A stretch of DNA of 64,000 nucleotides from Cyclina sinensis (Eukaryota > Mollusca > Bivalvia > Venerida > Veneridae): positions 744,001-808,000 of the forward strand of contig JAAONU010000017.1 in NCBI GenBank assembly GCA_012932295.1, read 5' to 3'. Both the position numbers and the translations under genes were made by a program. The notes beneath the pieces were generated by a model. That model was not told the DNA's origin, did not search any database, and saw only the letters and a list, made by a program, of their open reading frames with translations. Each line of letters opens with the position of its first letter. The stretch's first letter is position 1. Below, piece by piece: positions 1 to 12,720 of the stretch.

Positions 1-2360
1 TTTATAGATGCGGTGATTAAATCAACATATTAACCACACATAGCTTGAATTATTGTAACAGAACAGTTTTATTAGGCAGTTGAAAATGTTTTACTAATTG
101 TTGTTCTGTCTAAAAACATTTCAGAATTAGGTAATATTGTCTTGCTTTAATACCTTTTAATTTGGCATGATAAAGTGCAGGGTAAGGTGAAAACAACAGT
201 TCTAATTCTAATTTGCAATTGATTCCAAGTCTTGAAAAAGGCCTTGCGACCGATCATCCTGAAAAACAAAAGGAACATAGTTTATTCCTACTTTGGATGT
301 ATACAACGAAGTCATGGAACTCTACATGTTTTATGAGAACTTCAGGTAAAATTAAATTAAAATGTCCAAATGGTTAAATTCCTTAGAGCCAGGAATTTTA
401 TTTTCAATCTTTAGACGCTCACATTAAACAATTAATGCCCATGTGGCACAATCTTTAAAATATATCTAACGGAACTGTTATAAACCCGAGCAAAATACCA
501 AGGAAAAAAATTAACTCTGTAAAACACGTGCGAGTTGAAGAACATAATGCAGATAACTCAGATAATTCATGTTTCCGACACAGAAATTATGAAAAACAAA
601 AACAACAACAACAACAAAAAACATTTAAGACAACAAAGCTTTCTTCAATACTCTTCGTTACATAATATGAAAAGAGAAACCAAACTAATTACGAAGTTTG
701 TATTCTGAACATTTACTCTGTTTCAATATTCTACACCACTATAAAATCCTGAACAAACAGTCTTCATATCTTTATTCGAAATATTTCGTCACAAGTAGGG
801 TCTCTTAGACGCAAGAACTAATGTCGCAATCCAGCTAAAATAAGTATAAATTTTTAATTACTTTGTTTGGTGACATTTATCTCTGAACTATAATATTGAA
901 CGATAGACTTCAGCAAAGATAATGAGATCTTGTCTAGACATATAATTTTAGCACATTTCAATTCAAGTTGTAATGCAAGATTTTTTTGTCAATAAAAAAG
1001 AATATATAAGAGTCAGCTTTTTTCATTTATCCTGAAATGTCTGAAATTGTGACCGTAACATACCTCAGGAAACAAATGTTTGCTATTAAGTCTGTATTTT
1101 CCGTGAACCTTTTTATACTTTATGTGCGCTTTGACACATAATTACGTTTGACAATCTGTTCCCTTATACTTGACATAAATTCACAACAAACGTGATATTG
1201 ATTCAGCTGAGACAAAACTAAAAAAAACAGTTCAACATAGAGAACAATGAATCATTAGTTAGAAGTCATACAAATACATACAGATGAGCATTAAAGCAGC
1301 AAACTGTTACTAAATATATAATTTAGCAATGTCTAATTGTTTTACTTATCATCAACTTATGATTTCAAGTTGGTATACAGCCTAGCGTTCTTTTCCTAAG
1401 CGAAGAATGATTGCTCTGCAAGTTGCTTAGTCAGCCAACAAAACACCAGACATTTGTGTCTAAGGTTAATGTCAGAAAATGATATCTTACGTCAAGCCTC
1501 GACTGCCCAAGCCTCAAAGGTCTTAATAAACTCTTCTCAATAAAACGTTTAATGTTCTCGTGTTAATACGGTATAAGTCTGCAATTGCCCAGTTATGGCT
1601 ACAACGAACCTTTATATCCAGTTAATAGGCAAAAATGCAATTATTTGATAGTAAACTCAGAAAGCCCAGTATCATCTCATTTGGTTCGATAACGCAGACA
1701 CCTTAAAATCTCGTTCAGTCGTTTAAATGTACCTAATATACATTTTTCCTTTAAAATGTGCAACTATGTGAATCATAGCTCTTAATCTGATAGAATGAAG
1801 AAATAATCTAGTAAACAGATTTCTTTCTCTCCTTTATTCAGGCGCTCAACAAATGCCCATAATACTGTCAATCACTATGATCTTAATATGTTCAAAACCT
1901 ACAGAACTTCCTGAATGTGTTATTATAACTACCGTTTAAGCAGTATATGCCGAAACAGCAGTTTGCTTTTATGTCGATTTCCACGAATAAAAACATGATT
2001 TTTAAACCAGTTTACATTTGGAAAGATAAAAAATAGAATACAAAGAAATTAAAAAATTCAATTATAAAGGCTGTATTAACTTTCAAGCTGAAAAGCGAAC
2101 CGTGGAAACCTTAGTCAAAAACAGTTTTACAGATAATAAATATGTGCAGTGCACAAAGACATATCTATCGCCATCTCAACTACTTTGTAACGCGAGCCTC
2201 TCTTCCAAGAATACATGGATTTGTGTTCAAACATAAATATAAGCCCCTGTGTAACCAGTATTTTTCCTATTTGTTTATCATTTAACCATTTAAAAATGTA
2301 GATGTTCTCTTAGGTAGAAATAATAATGATTTCTGTCCAAGATTTTAAGAATTTTCTTAT
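1..2360. other. AT-rich non-coding stretch
   Basis: No open frame with recognisable homology, no RNA gene and no repeat unit is visible here. The only notable items are an A/AAC-rich simple repeat near 590-622 and scattered A and T runs. It is probably intergenic or intronic DNA. Confidence 0.6.
590..622. repeat. AAC-rich microsatellite
   Basis: A short (AAC)n tract inside an A-rich run. Similar AAC tracts occur at 5582-5613 and 6290-6321, and near 43530-43600 in the copy-1 duplication. Confidence 0.8.
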
Positions 2361-3085
2361 ACATTGATCAAGTTTATCACATTGCATCAAGTTTACCACA
2401 TTGCATGAAGTTTATCAGATTGCATCAAGTTTATCACATTGCATCAAGTTTACCACATTGTATGAAGTTTATCAGATTGCATCAAGTTTACCTCATTGCA
2501 TAAAGTTTACCATGTTACATCAAGTTTACCACATTGCATCAAGTTTACGACATTGCATCAATCTTACCACATTGCATCAAGTTTACCTCATTGCATCAAG
2601 TTTACCACATTGCAACAAGTTAATCACATGGCATCAAGTTTATCACATTGAATAAAGTTTATCACATTGCATTAAGATTATCAGATTGCATGAAGTTTAT
2701 CAGATTGCATCAAATTTACCTCATTGCATCAAGTTTACCTCATTGCATAAAGTTTACCACATTGCATGAAGTTTACCACATTGCATGAAGTTTATCAGAT
2801 TGCATGAAGTTTATCAGATTGCATGAAGTTTATTAGATTGCATCAAATTAACCTCATTGCATCAAGTTTACCTCATTGCATCAAGTTTACCACATTGCAT
2901 CAAGTTTACCACATTGCATCAAGTTTACCACATTGCATCAAGTAAAACACATTGCATAAATCTTACCACATTGCTTCAAGTTTATCACATTGCATCAAGT
3001 TTACCACATTGCAACAAGTTTATTACATGGCATCAAGTTTATCACATGGCATCAAGTTTATCATATGGCATCAAGTTAATCACGT
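2361..3085. repeat. 19-bp satellite array
   Basis: About 38 head-to-tail copies of a 19-bp unit, ATTGCATCAAGTTTACCAC, with variants GCATGAAG, TTATCAG and TTACCTC. Because 19 is not a multiple of 3, open frames through it cycle every 57 bases and read as a 19-residue repeat; these frames are by-products. A higher-order repeat is visible: the rare variants GCAACAAG (2612 and 3011) and ATAAATCT/ATCAATCT (2551 and 2950) recur exactly 399 bp apart, which is 21 units. The array therefore contains a duplicated 21-mer block. The 9-mer ATTGCATCA occurs exactly about 17 times. Confidence 0.95.
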
Positions 3086-4490
3086 TCAATTTATTTAGGT
3101 TTTTGAATTTATTTTCAGTTGAAGTTAAACAAATGTCCAATACAAATAATTAAATGTTGTTTCTCGACAGGTTCATCATCAATTTATGTTCATTAAAATT
3201 GTGTTATTTCAAACAAATTCTTACGAAAGTGTTCTATAACTAAACTTTTGTTTGAAGTGAACATTATATTCTCAATGAAATACAATAACACCTATGGTTT
3301 GTAAGACTGAGTACAAGTGATTAGTCTTTCCAGAGATCTACTTGTTGTAATGAGTTCCAACAAGTTTATTGACCATAACTCTTAACAACACATTACAACA
3401 CATTTTTAGAGTTCAGTAACCTTTGTTCTAGATCGTGAATAGGACACCATCCTTTGCATAAAAAGAAACAAGAGGAATACGATTTTAATACTAAACCCCT
3501 GCTTTGCAGAAATTGTAAATTATATACATTCAGTTTTTTCAGCAATATAATGTTGGCCAAGTGAATTCTGAACTGATGTGAGAGAAATAACTATACTCGT
3601 TGCACAGTATTTCCTCTAAAATCACGGACACTGTAAAGAGATATCTGACAATAGATACATTGTGTGTCTGCTATTCTTACAGACAGGATGAATTTATTTG
3701 TTGAAAACAAAAAACAGTAAGTCACTTCAAGCTACCAATTCGTTAAATTGAGCGTAAGAAACACAACAGGGCACCATGTGCATGAAAAGGTAGCAAAAAT
3801 GTTTGTTCAGGGAAGATGGCGTTAAATGGTTAAGTACGTCACTGCTGTAGCTTTGTAGTCCGTCTTCAAGATACCTCTCTTAGAAAAGTTGCATATTGGC
3901 AATACTTTGCCATTAGATAATTTGTTTTACTCGATATTTGTTGTTTTGTTGATAGCTGTTAATTTTTTTAATAGAACATTATTTAAACTTACTTACCGAA
4001 GACTGAAAACAGCCCATTAATTCCCCACAACCTGAAAGGAGCACTTGTTGACCAGAATTTTATAAAGTGGACTATGTACAGCATGAGGAAACCAATTTCT
4101 ACTGAAATCAATCACGTTTTGCGTTGAAGCTTTCATTTTATATTAAAGTATGAACATGATAATTAGAAGGACATTACTTTAACATCATTATGAAAATTAA
4201 ACTACCCCGACTGAATAGGATATTTAATATAAAAAGCTTCTTATCGATGTAATAAAAACATCAAATGTAGGCATTCATCTTCGTCTAAAATGTCATTACA
4301 TCAAACGTCAAACGTTTGAATAGTTTTTATTTTTCTTAACTTCAGATAGAACAAAATGGAGTAACAAATAAAAACAAAAAATTATATTTTATGGACTTTG
4401 CTCTGTTTTTTTTCATATTGTCTTTAAGTTTGTAGAACAGTTTGTTGTTTACTGTTTTGAGAGAAAACAGATGCGTCTTATGTCATTTGT
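3086..4490. other. AT-rich non-coding stretch
   Basis: No gene or repeat recognised. It starts at the satellite edge and runs to the older duplicated block beginning near 4.5 kb. Confidence 0.5.
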
Positions 4491-6110
4491 ATAAAACGTT
4501 TTATGGCTTCCATTCGAGCCACAAATAACCTAAACGACAATAAAACGGATAATGCTTTCGTGTTAACACAACATTAAGACGTCCAGTCCAGTAATGTTAT
4601 TACGCCAGGGTACCTTTTTGCTCTCGTAATGGACAAGACAGACATAAGTTTGCGTCGTTTTACTTAGCTCAAAATTCCTGCACTCCAGTGACATTAGGTA
4701 CATCACTGGTTGCTTGGATAATTTATTCTCATAAAGATGTCCTTCAAATGTTTGTTCAATAGTTTTATGAATGGATACCTGTACCTGCAATCTACAAATA
4801 CAATCTCCAAAAAATAGTGTTACTTAAAGCTTATTCTTATATATATTATTACGTTAAGCTTTTTATGAATAATATAAAAAGGGTCTTTAATAGCAGTCAA
4901 AAAAAAAATAAAAAAAAAAATAAATAAGCAAAAAAAAATTAAAAGTACAGTTGTTAAAAATGTTCGTGGAACTATAATGCTATGCTCCTAGTATGACCCA
5001 TGAAAGTAAATTGTTTAGGTAAAATTCATTCTGCTTTAAGGAGCATCCATTTGTTGTTTTGAGTTTTTTTTTCAATAGGAACAATCGTCTGTGGCCCGGA
5101 GTTATATACCTTGATTTAACATTAGCCACGTCAGTGAAGGAATCTATTGAGGTCTTTATAATCGTAGACATTTTTTGTCAAACATATGACTGTCCGAACA
5201 CCTTGCTTTTGAAACCATGTTCAAATTTTTATTCCTTCCATTATCACGATTCAATATGGAACAATGTAACAGATCGGATTCGTAAGAATTCTGTTGATTT
5301 TGAAATGCTGCCACCAATAAGTTGCTTGTAGGTTTGCTTGTAACCATTGCCACTTTAATTTTAAAGGGGTTTTCAGAGAACCTGTGAGTAAACAGACATA
5401 CAAACAAAATTTAATTGAACATAATCTAACAAATATAAATAAACAGACCTAAGGAGCATTTAATTATTTCATTCTGGAACTAACAGGGAGTTCTTGGGGA
5501 ATGGCCATATATAAATGTATTTGTATCAATGTGTCAAGAGGCATAGTTTTTGTTCCATGAAATTATCCCGCTTAAAAAAACAAACAACAAAACAACAACA
5601 ACAACAACAACAAACCCTCAAAAGTCTTAAAGAATATTTGACTGAAATGCATTTAATAATTCTTCAGTCTTTAACATTAATTTATTGAATAAGTTCTTGT
5701 TTTCCACGACTGTTGTTTGATAACTTAGTTTCAAAGATTAATCCTGATAACTGAATTCTAAAGATCATCACTAGAAAGGTTATTGGTTCTCTACAAATAG
5801 TTTCTACAAAATATGAAACTGATAATACTATTTTGTTCTGAAAGATGTCATTTATTCTTTATAATAATCAGAATTGCAAATTCAACACTAACATGCAAAA
5901 GCATTTACAACGATATATTAGATTTTAGCTCGTTCTTTTCAATTACTCAAATCTAAATTTAGAGTTTTCTAGTATGTTTGCAAAAGCAAAATATAACAAA
6001 AGAATATTTTTTTCCTATAACTCGAACATTTTTTGGAAGTAGTTTTATGCTCTAAAAATGATTTCATATATTTTGTATATCGACCATATTTTACTCGCAT
6101 GTAAGTACGG
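4490..6110. repeat. Old segmental duplication, copy A
   Basis: Short collinear stretches match 12.72-13.9 kb. At 4520-4600 the pattern CACAAATAACCT...ACAATAAAACGGATAATGC...TTTCGTGTTAACAC matches 12750-12810. At 5880-5990 the pattern CAACACTAACATGCAAAA...TTAGATTTT...TTACTCAAAT matches 13745-13850. The copies have diverged strongly with many indels. No coding frame is shared. An A-rich tract at 4900-4950 and an AAC tract at 5582-5613 lie inside. Confidence 0.5.
5582..5613. repeat. AAC microsatellite
   Basis: About ten near-perfect CAA/AAC triplets. Confidence 0.85.
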
Positions 6111-7504
6111 TTACTATAATTATTTCCCTGCATGAACACAATAAATCTGATTGGTCATCTCATTGAAAGTTAATACAAAAAATGCTAAAAACTTTGAATT
6201 TAACGTTTGTTCAAGTAGTTCAAATTCAATTGGATTTCTTAAATCTTTTTTTAAATCACTCATAAAAACATCAACAATAGGAGCAGCAGCAGCAACAACA
6301 ACAACAACACCAAAAACAACAAACATATTGACCTACTTTTGAAAACCCTTTTGAAAGCATTTGAATACTTTAACAATAACACTGCGAATAAAGTTTCGTG
6401 CTCAAACGCTGTAAAACGCGACTTTGCAGCGCTATTCTAGGAACAATCCTTTTCTGTTCACTTTATTACGGAGAAAGCCATTATTTAATATTCATGTCTT
6501 AGAGTCAGCAGTTATTTTTCGACGCATTTTAACAGCAAGATGTCAGTCATGGAATTTAGTCAACATATTCCGGAGTTATTTCTTTACTGCCGATGCTTCT
6601 CAAAGGAGGTTTGTACCACGTCTGTTTTAGATGAAATGTTATGTGCCTCTCGATCTAAACCCCATAAATTATATACAAATGATACCATAAAACCAGTAAG
6701 AGACAGTCATGTTTATTTGTAAAAGCTAAATAAGCAAGAATGCGATATCGCGTGCGTTGTAATTGATCACAATTAGGATCTTAAAGAACAACAACAAAAA
6801 CATGCTTTATCTAAAATCTAAACACTTGAAGATTCAGCTGCAGGGTTTTTTTGTCATTGCAAGAGCTGGAAAACTTCCTGTGAAACTTCACGTATGTAAG
6901 CGATTATAACTGAATTTGTTGAGCTGAATTTGTTACATCACTATCATTTGTTATCTAGCGTATGCAATGTTGAACATTTGCTATCGGTATTTTGGTGCAC
7001 TGAAATGTTAGAATTATGTTTTTTTTTAAAAATGTTATCTTGCTATTTCCTATCTACAGAATTCAATTGTAGTATCAACAAAAACGTCTCAATGTATATC
7101 TTAGACACTTGGAAAGCCATCTTGTTAATACTGTAGTGTACAATAAATACTGAAGTGTACAATAAATACTGAAGGGCGTAATATAAACAAATTCTTCGTA
7201 TGTTTTGTCTACAAAAACGTCGTAGAACAGAAGGACGTAAAAGGACTGTGTACAGAAATCATATAGGTTTAATGTTTTTAATGTTTTAACACTTTTATTT
7301 GATTCTCTTTTCAAATCATAAATATTGTCGGAGATTGATATTCTTCACATACAACTTCAGACACACGCAGTCTGTGTCTCAGATCAGATGGGTTTATGAT
7401 AATATTTCAAAATAATTTCTTACGTGATTCAGACACGGCAAAAGCTGTGTTTTTGTACAAGAGCTGGACAAACTAAGCCTATCCGGAAAGAAGTGAATAC
7501 TTTT
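6111..7504. other. Non-coding stretch with weak repeat similarity
   Basis: 6365-6510 has faint similarity to 12730-12890 and 9330-9440, sharing AATAA..., GCAGC...AACAATCC-TTTCTGTTC and TTATTAC/ATGGGC...AAAG. Otherwise nothing recognised. Confidence 0.35.
6281..6321. repeat. GCA/ACA microsatellite
   Basis: GCAGCAGCAGCA runs into ACAACAACAACAAC. The reverse-strand frame through it encodes a V/A-rich run that is not a gene. Confidence 0.8.
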
Positions 7505-7706
7505 TATGCCTCCGGAGGGTGCATATTGTTTTTGGTCTGTCTGTCTGTTTGTTTGTTTGTTTGTCTGTTTGTTTGTCACAAAATTTTACCCTTGACCATA
7601 AAACGGAAGTCATTCCACCTACAGCCTCCAAACTTCACAGGTGCTTCCCAGGGTCAAAGGTCAACATCCCCGGGGGCATGGCGTTCATTTGAAAGTAGCG
7701 CTTGTT
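7505..7706 (-). mobile_element. Short hairpin-ended element (pearl/Helentron-like), reverse copy
   Basis: The left end is a hairpin, TATGCCTCC / GGAGGGTGCATA, followed by a (GTTT)n/(GTCT)n tetranucleotide tract. A single core unit follows with GGGTCAAAGGTCAA, then a GC-rich palindrome around 7666-7680 (CCCCGGGGGCATGG), ending at CTTGTT. The order of hairpin, tetranucleotide tract, core and AACAAG end (read on the minus strand) matches the larger elements in this window. The same family occurs in the opposite orientation at 8376-8610. No protein is encoded. Confidence 0.65.
7542..7577. repeat. GTTT/GTCT microsatellite
   Basis: Tetranucleotide tract GTCTGTCTGTTTGTTTG continuing as GTTT/GTCT. 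It sits directly inside the terminal hairpin of the element at 7505-7706, the place where the larger elements carry CGGT/CCGT tracts. Confidence 0.85.
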
Positions 7707-8375
7707 TCAAGTCTGTGGTATTTAGAGTGACGAATGTTACGTATGTGTTAATGTCGGAGATAAACGTTTTTATCATAGTGGTAATAGTATATTAATGTTT
7801 CATCGGTCTAAAGACTGTTTTGATGGCAGAAACCTCTTTCATTTGTAAAACAAATCTTAAAAAACACGTCATAGCCATTAATCGAAATACATTATTTATA
7901 AATTTTACTAGTGTCACGAATTCTTAAAGTTTTTTTTTGCAGCTAAAGGTCCTGAAAAATAGCTGACCATTAAATAGTTAATCGATGTATCAAATTAGTT
8001 ATCCTTGTGGCACATTTCTGTGCTTTCGTTGAGATTCTTCTGTAGCCGACTATGCTTAATGAATGTATAATAACACCAGACAATGTTGTCGAGTTCATAG
8101 TAGGTTGAACTATTGTAACAAAATCTTTTCACATTTTATTAGATGTTATCTCAAAGAGAGCTAATGACAGAATACTGTATAGAAAAGTTACCAGTCTTGA
8201 AACATTCTCCCTATCAAATGATGAACTGAAAAAATGTTTTAAGGCAGCAATACGTGACATTTGGAATAAAATGGTTTGTGTTGAAGAAAATGACTCCGAG
8301 GGATAATTTTATTTAAGCTACGTGTGAATCTCAATGTAATACAGCTACATATACATGTAAGATGCCAGTGACTTA

Positions 8376-8610
8376 AAACAAGAAATATCTTTTAAAAGCG
8401 TCACGTTCGAATGAACCCATGCTCCCGGGGGCATTGACTTTTGTTTGACCCCGTGACAATTAAGTAGGTCTGGCGGGTAGAGCTCATCAAGGTGCATGAA
8501 CCTGTGAAGTTTGGAGGCTATAGTTGGAAGGACAACCAAGTTATGGTCAAGGCTAAAGTTTTGTAACAAACAAACTGACCAAAAAATATGCTCCCTTCGG
8601 GGGCATAAAA
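8376..8610 (+). mobile_element. Short hairpin-ended element, forward copy
   Basis: It begins AACAAGAAATAT followed by the self-complementary CTTTTAAAAG. It continues through a CATGCTCCCGGGGGCATTG palindrome and a core with GGTCAAGG, and ends in the hairpin TATGCTCCC-TTC-GGGGGCATA. The internal text (GTGAAGTTTGGAGGCT..., CCTTGACCATAA on the reverse strand) is the reverse complement of the element at 7505-7706, so the two form an inverted pair about 670 bp apart. The tetranucleotide tract is reduced to ACAAACAAACTGACC. Confidence 0.65.
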
Positions 8611-11600
8611 AAGATGATTGGCGTAGATTAAGTATAAAACTAATGCCCCATAAGTATATACTTTTCGGACATTGCCAAATATTGAACGCGCATAGTCATC
8701 GAATGTCCTGTTTCCATAAAAGTCTAGGCTATAAACAAGTAATGTTGAGTTTAATGCTAAAAGTGGCAATATCATTTTCAATGAAATAAATCAAATAAGA
8801 AATTATTTAGTCATATTTGTTATATATTTATTCCCTTTAGTAAAATTGTTCATGAAGAAAACGTTTTGATATTTAATTTGTGGCTGTGTGATATATGTGT
8901 AATATTATTTTTGCATTTTTTAAATTACGAATTCTGCCCTAAAATTTCATACTAGCAACACTTTTTAGCAATGGCAAAGTTCCTTCTTCAGCTGAAGATT
9001 TTGTATCTAACAATTAAATTCGTAATAAATGTAGTTCAAAATTGATATTAATATAGCTACGCCGAAAAATATAGATCTTACTTTAAGGGCACGCGTTATT
9101 TACTGACTGAAAAATAACCATAGCGATTTCCCGGCAGGAACAAAAAGACACGTTGGTTAATCACCGCCATAATTTAAGAGATGACCAGAATGATGCTAAT
9201 AAAAAATATTTACAGATTTTTATATGACGCACATAAAAAGTCAATCACGCGATCATTTGTCCTCGTTGGCCATTTTATATGAGAAAGAATTTTAGGGTTA
9301 TCGTTTTCTAAAATTAAGACATTCAAAAACAAATAACTTAGCAGCAAGAAACGTTAAAGGTTTTCGTGTTAACTCCACATCAAAATGTCCGATCTCCTAA
9401 AGTTACTGCGGCAACGACCCTTCCTGTCCAATGAATGAGCACTTGGGATAACATTACTTATTTTTTGTTGATCGTTAAACTTTTTGTGTCGTGTTATATC
9501 AATATCTCTCTTAAAAGCTTTTTTTACTTGACTAACCTAGCTTGCTGTTTTGGTTACTTGAAAAACCTTCTTTTTTTGGCAACTATCAGATTAAAAGCTT
9601 ATACCCAAGTAAAATAAATGTAAAGACGCCTTATGTTTGAGTGATGATCGGTCAAATAAGGTGGTAGTTTGAAGTCCCAACCAAATAGTTATACCGGTAA
9701 TATGTTCTTAACATCATCCTAATTAAGCAAAACAGGGACGAAACATTTTTGTTCCATTATCCAACAGGGATAATTTTGTAAGTTCAAAGTCGATTTTTCG
9801 GAGCACACATTCAAGATGGTTTCGTAAATAGAATGTAGTCAGTCGTTTCCATAAATGTACTTTTTTCGTATGATGTTATCGAAGAACTAAAATAACTTCT
9901 TGAATTTCTTGTTCCAGTTTGGTCTTTAAAATGTAGCAACTTCTTTGGAGAGAATAAACAAAATAATACATAAAAAGTAAATAACTGGCGTATTGAAAGT
10001 TGTTGAAATGAAGAAGTAGTGCATTTTCATGATATATAGGTACTTAATTCAAAGATAATTTAATTTTAAACATCGATTTCGATTCTCGATTTGTCCAACT
10101 GACATAATATGATCATAGGTAACATGAACTGTAGTTTTTGCTTAAAGTCACAACATTACTGTTTTTTCATGAACTGTCATTATTCTGCCAGTTCGTTTTG
10201 TATACTCACAATCATAGACGTTACTAGGCTAAGCGAAATATATATCTTTTGGCGCAAAGTATCCTAAAACTAAAAAATAAGTCCAAACGACCAATTGATT
10301 ATATATTCTCAAAATATTCATTTGACGTCTGTTAAATCTGAATAAAAAAACTGTTTGGTAACTGACCTTTATAAGAACGCAACAAACATGCAAAAAAGTA
10401 CAAAAGCATATCAGGAAAAATCACAGTCAAAAACACAACCTCTCTACACGGTCAAAAAGTAGAGGAAAAAATCTCAACTCAAATATTGTCGTAAAACAAA
10501 ATGTCTTTGCAAAACTGTGGACTCAGATGCGATTATGTAATATTCAAGTAAACTTAGGGAAATTTTCTGTGACACTTTGTGTCTGTCAGCGAGCATCTTT
10601 TGATTTGTAACTCAATCAGTATTTCGTTTGATTTTACTATATGTATTATTCAATGTTGCTAAGTCTCTTCTGGGGACAGTGACTGGAATCTTTACTGACA
10701 GTTAAGGTAGAGGGTGCCTTATGGACTGTTTTCAACTATCGCATAATTGATTTGTTTCGAGAAAACTACTATCTAATTACAAACTATAGACGATACTTCG
10801 TGACTTTTACTGAGAGATTGCAGATGCGGTAAGTATAAACTTCAGACAAAGAACGTTATGCGCCGACAGACCACAATCACTGTGACTGTTTGGTAAGTCT
10901 AGAAATCAGATCAGCAAAGTATGTCAATAGTCAGAATAATGAAAACCTTAAAATTGCATACATGATATAGAACAACAAAGACTCATAATAAAACTTAACA
11001 TTACAAGGACTAGTAAATTGTATTACAACTATGGTACCAGTTTATTATAAGCACTTTTTTATTTGAGAAATAAACAGAAGTACAGAGTAAACTTTAAAAC
11101 AAATAGCAATAGGCTTAAATACAGGTGTGATTGTTTTAATTTATTAGCAATTTCGAAACTGTTAATTTGAAAAATAAAACAATGATTCTGCCTTTTTAAG
11201 GAAATATACAAATTATTTAATGGCAGTTTTTTTCACATTCAATTTGGATATATTTTATTAAAAGAATAGGTTACGTTTGTTCTTCAGTACTAATTAGACC
11301 GATTGATTTTTTTAAATAATTATCAGGGGTCATTTGAAGAACTAACGTTAACTATAAGTTACATTACTGTTTTGATACAAGACTAGTATGATTTATGTTA
11401 TTACTGGTGTATTCCTCAATAAATTTAAAAGCAATTCGTATCTTGTCCAAAACAATTGGAAAACATATCCAGGAAATGCTGTCTTAAACTCCCTGCTGAC
11501 TGTTACATTGTTTCATCCACAGATGCGCTGTAGACAATATGCAAACACACGTTACATTTTGGCTATCAAACAGAACACTTCATAGGTGATATTGCTAGGA

Positions 11601-12720
11601 CATATATTGACACTGTCGGCGATTCTAGACATCACAGTAACCCAAATAACTGTGTGTTTAAGTGGAAACTGCAAAATATTGTTATATAGTTTTTCATTAT
11701 ATGTGCATTTATACATACATTGAGTGTATTACTCATGTAAAATGAAGTTTTATATACCACAGTACAGACACTTTACTGGTAATTATGTTAGCTCGGACAT
11801 TTTCAGATTTCTGTTCGAATAAGGTCGATAAAGTTTAAAATAATGTATCCAATACATGTGAAGTGCTTGTGCTAAAAGACTTTTACATAAATGCCTATTT
11901 GCATCCATATTAATTAAAAAAATTACCTTAATGAAAAAAAAGAGAAAATTAATAGTGAAGTCAAGAGTGATATGAGTCTTGGTAATAAAAGTGTAGTACC
12001 TGTCGTTTATAAGCATGTTTATTTACATGTTTTTCTAAATTTTTAAAGTTAAATGTTATTGATGTTATATTGATTCAGAAATTAAGCCACGTCCCTAAAA
12101 CAGTCTATTTGATGTGATTATAATGGAATTTATATAGAACGTTTACTAAATCATAGTTTATATCGCCGCTACAATTTATCTTATTTCTTTATCTTGTTGA
12201 GCAAATCGAGGTACAAGAAGACGATATAGGACAAATGAGTTAGAGTTTGGTCTAGATATTATTCGTCATGAAACCGGAAGCATTCTACGAACTCTATTTC
12301 GTTTCCATTTTGACGAAATCAAAGTACAAGTACTATTTCTTTGCATTCACCATTTGGTTTTTAAAGAAAAAGTAGGATACCCTAGAAGGTAGATATTGTA
12401 ATATTTGCAACGAACGAACAAATGAAAACACTAATTTTTTTTACAAACTAAAATTCCTAGCATTGAACAGATATAAAGCAGATCATTGAAACAAAAAAAA
12501 AAGAAAAGTTTTCATGTAATGTAACAAAAAAGTAGGCATATAAAAAATCGTTTGTTATTTTAGGGTTTGATATTTTCTAAGCTTCAATAATAATAATAAA
12601 AAAATAATAATGCAGTTTTAAGTACAGTACATTGAAATGTTTTAAATTAACTTTTGTTTTCTCCGGTTTGTTTGAAATGATTATAGTCGGACAAAATACA
12701 GTTGTGGCTGTCGTTATTTG
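8611..12720. other. AT-rich non-coding stretch
   Basis: No gene recognised. Near 9301-9440 the text (ACAAATAACTTAGCAGCAA, TTTCGTGTTAACTCCACAT, GTTACTGCGGCAACGACCC) weakly matches 12745-12845, so it may be a third copy of the 4.5/12.7-kb duplication. The rest is featureless. Confidence 0.45.

Noticed and set aside
2401..3153. Repetitive ORFs with HQVYHIASSL-type units
   Set aside because: Direct translation of the 19-bp satellite; no gene context.
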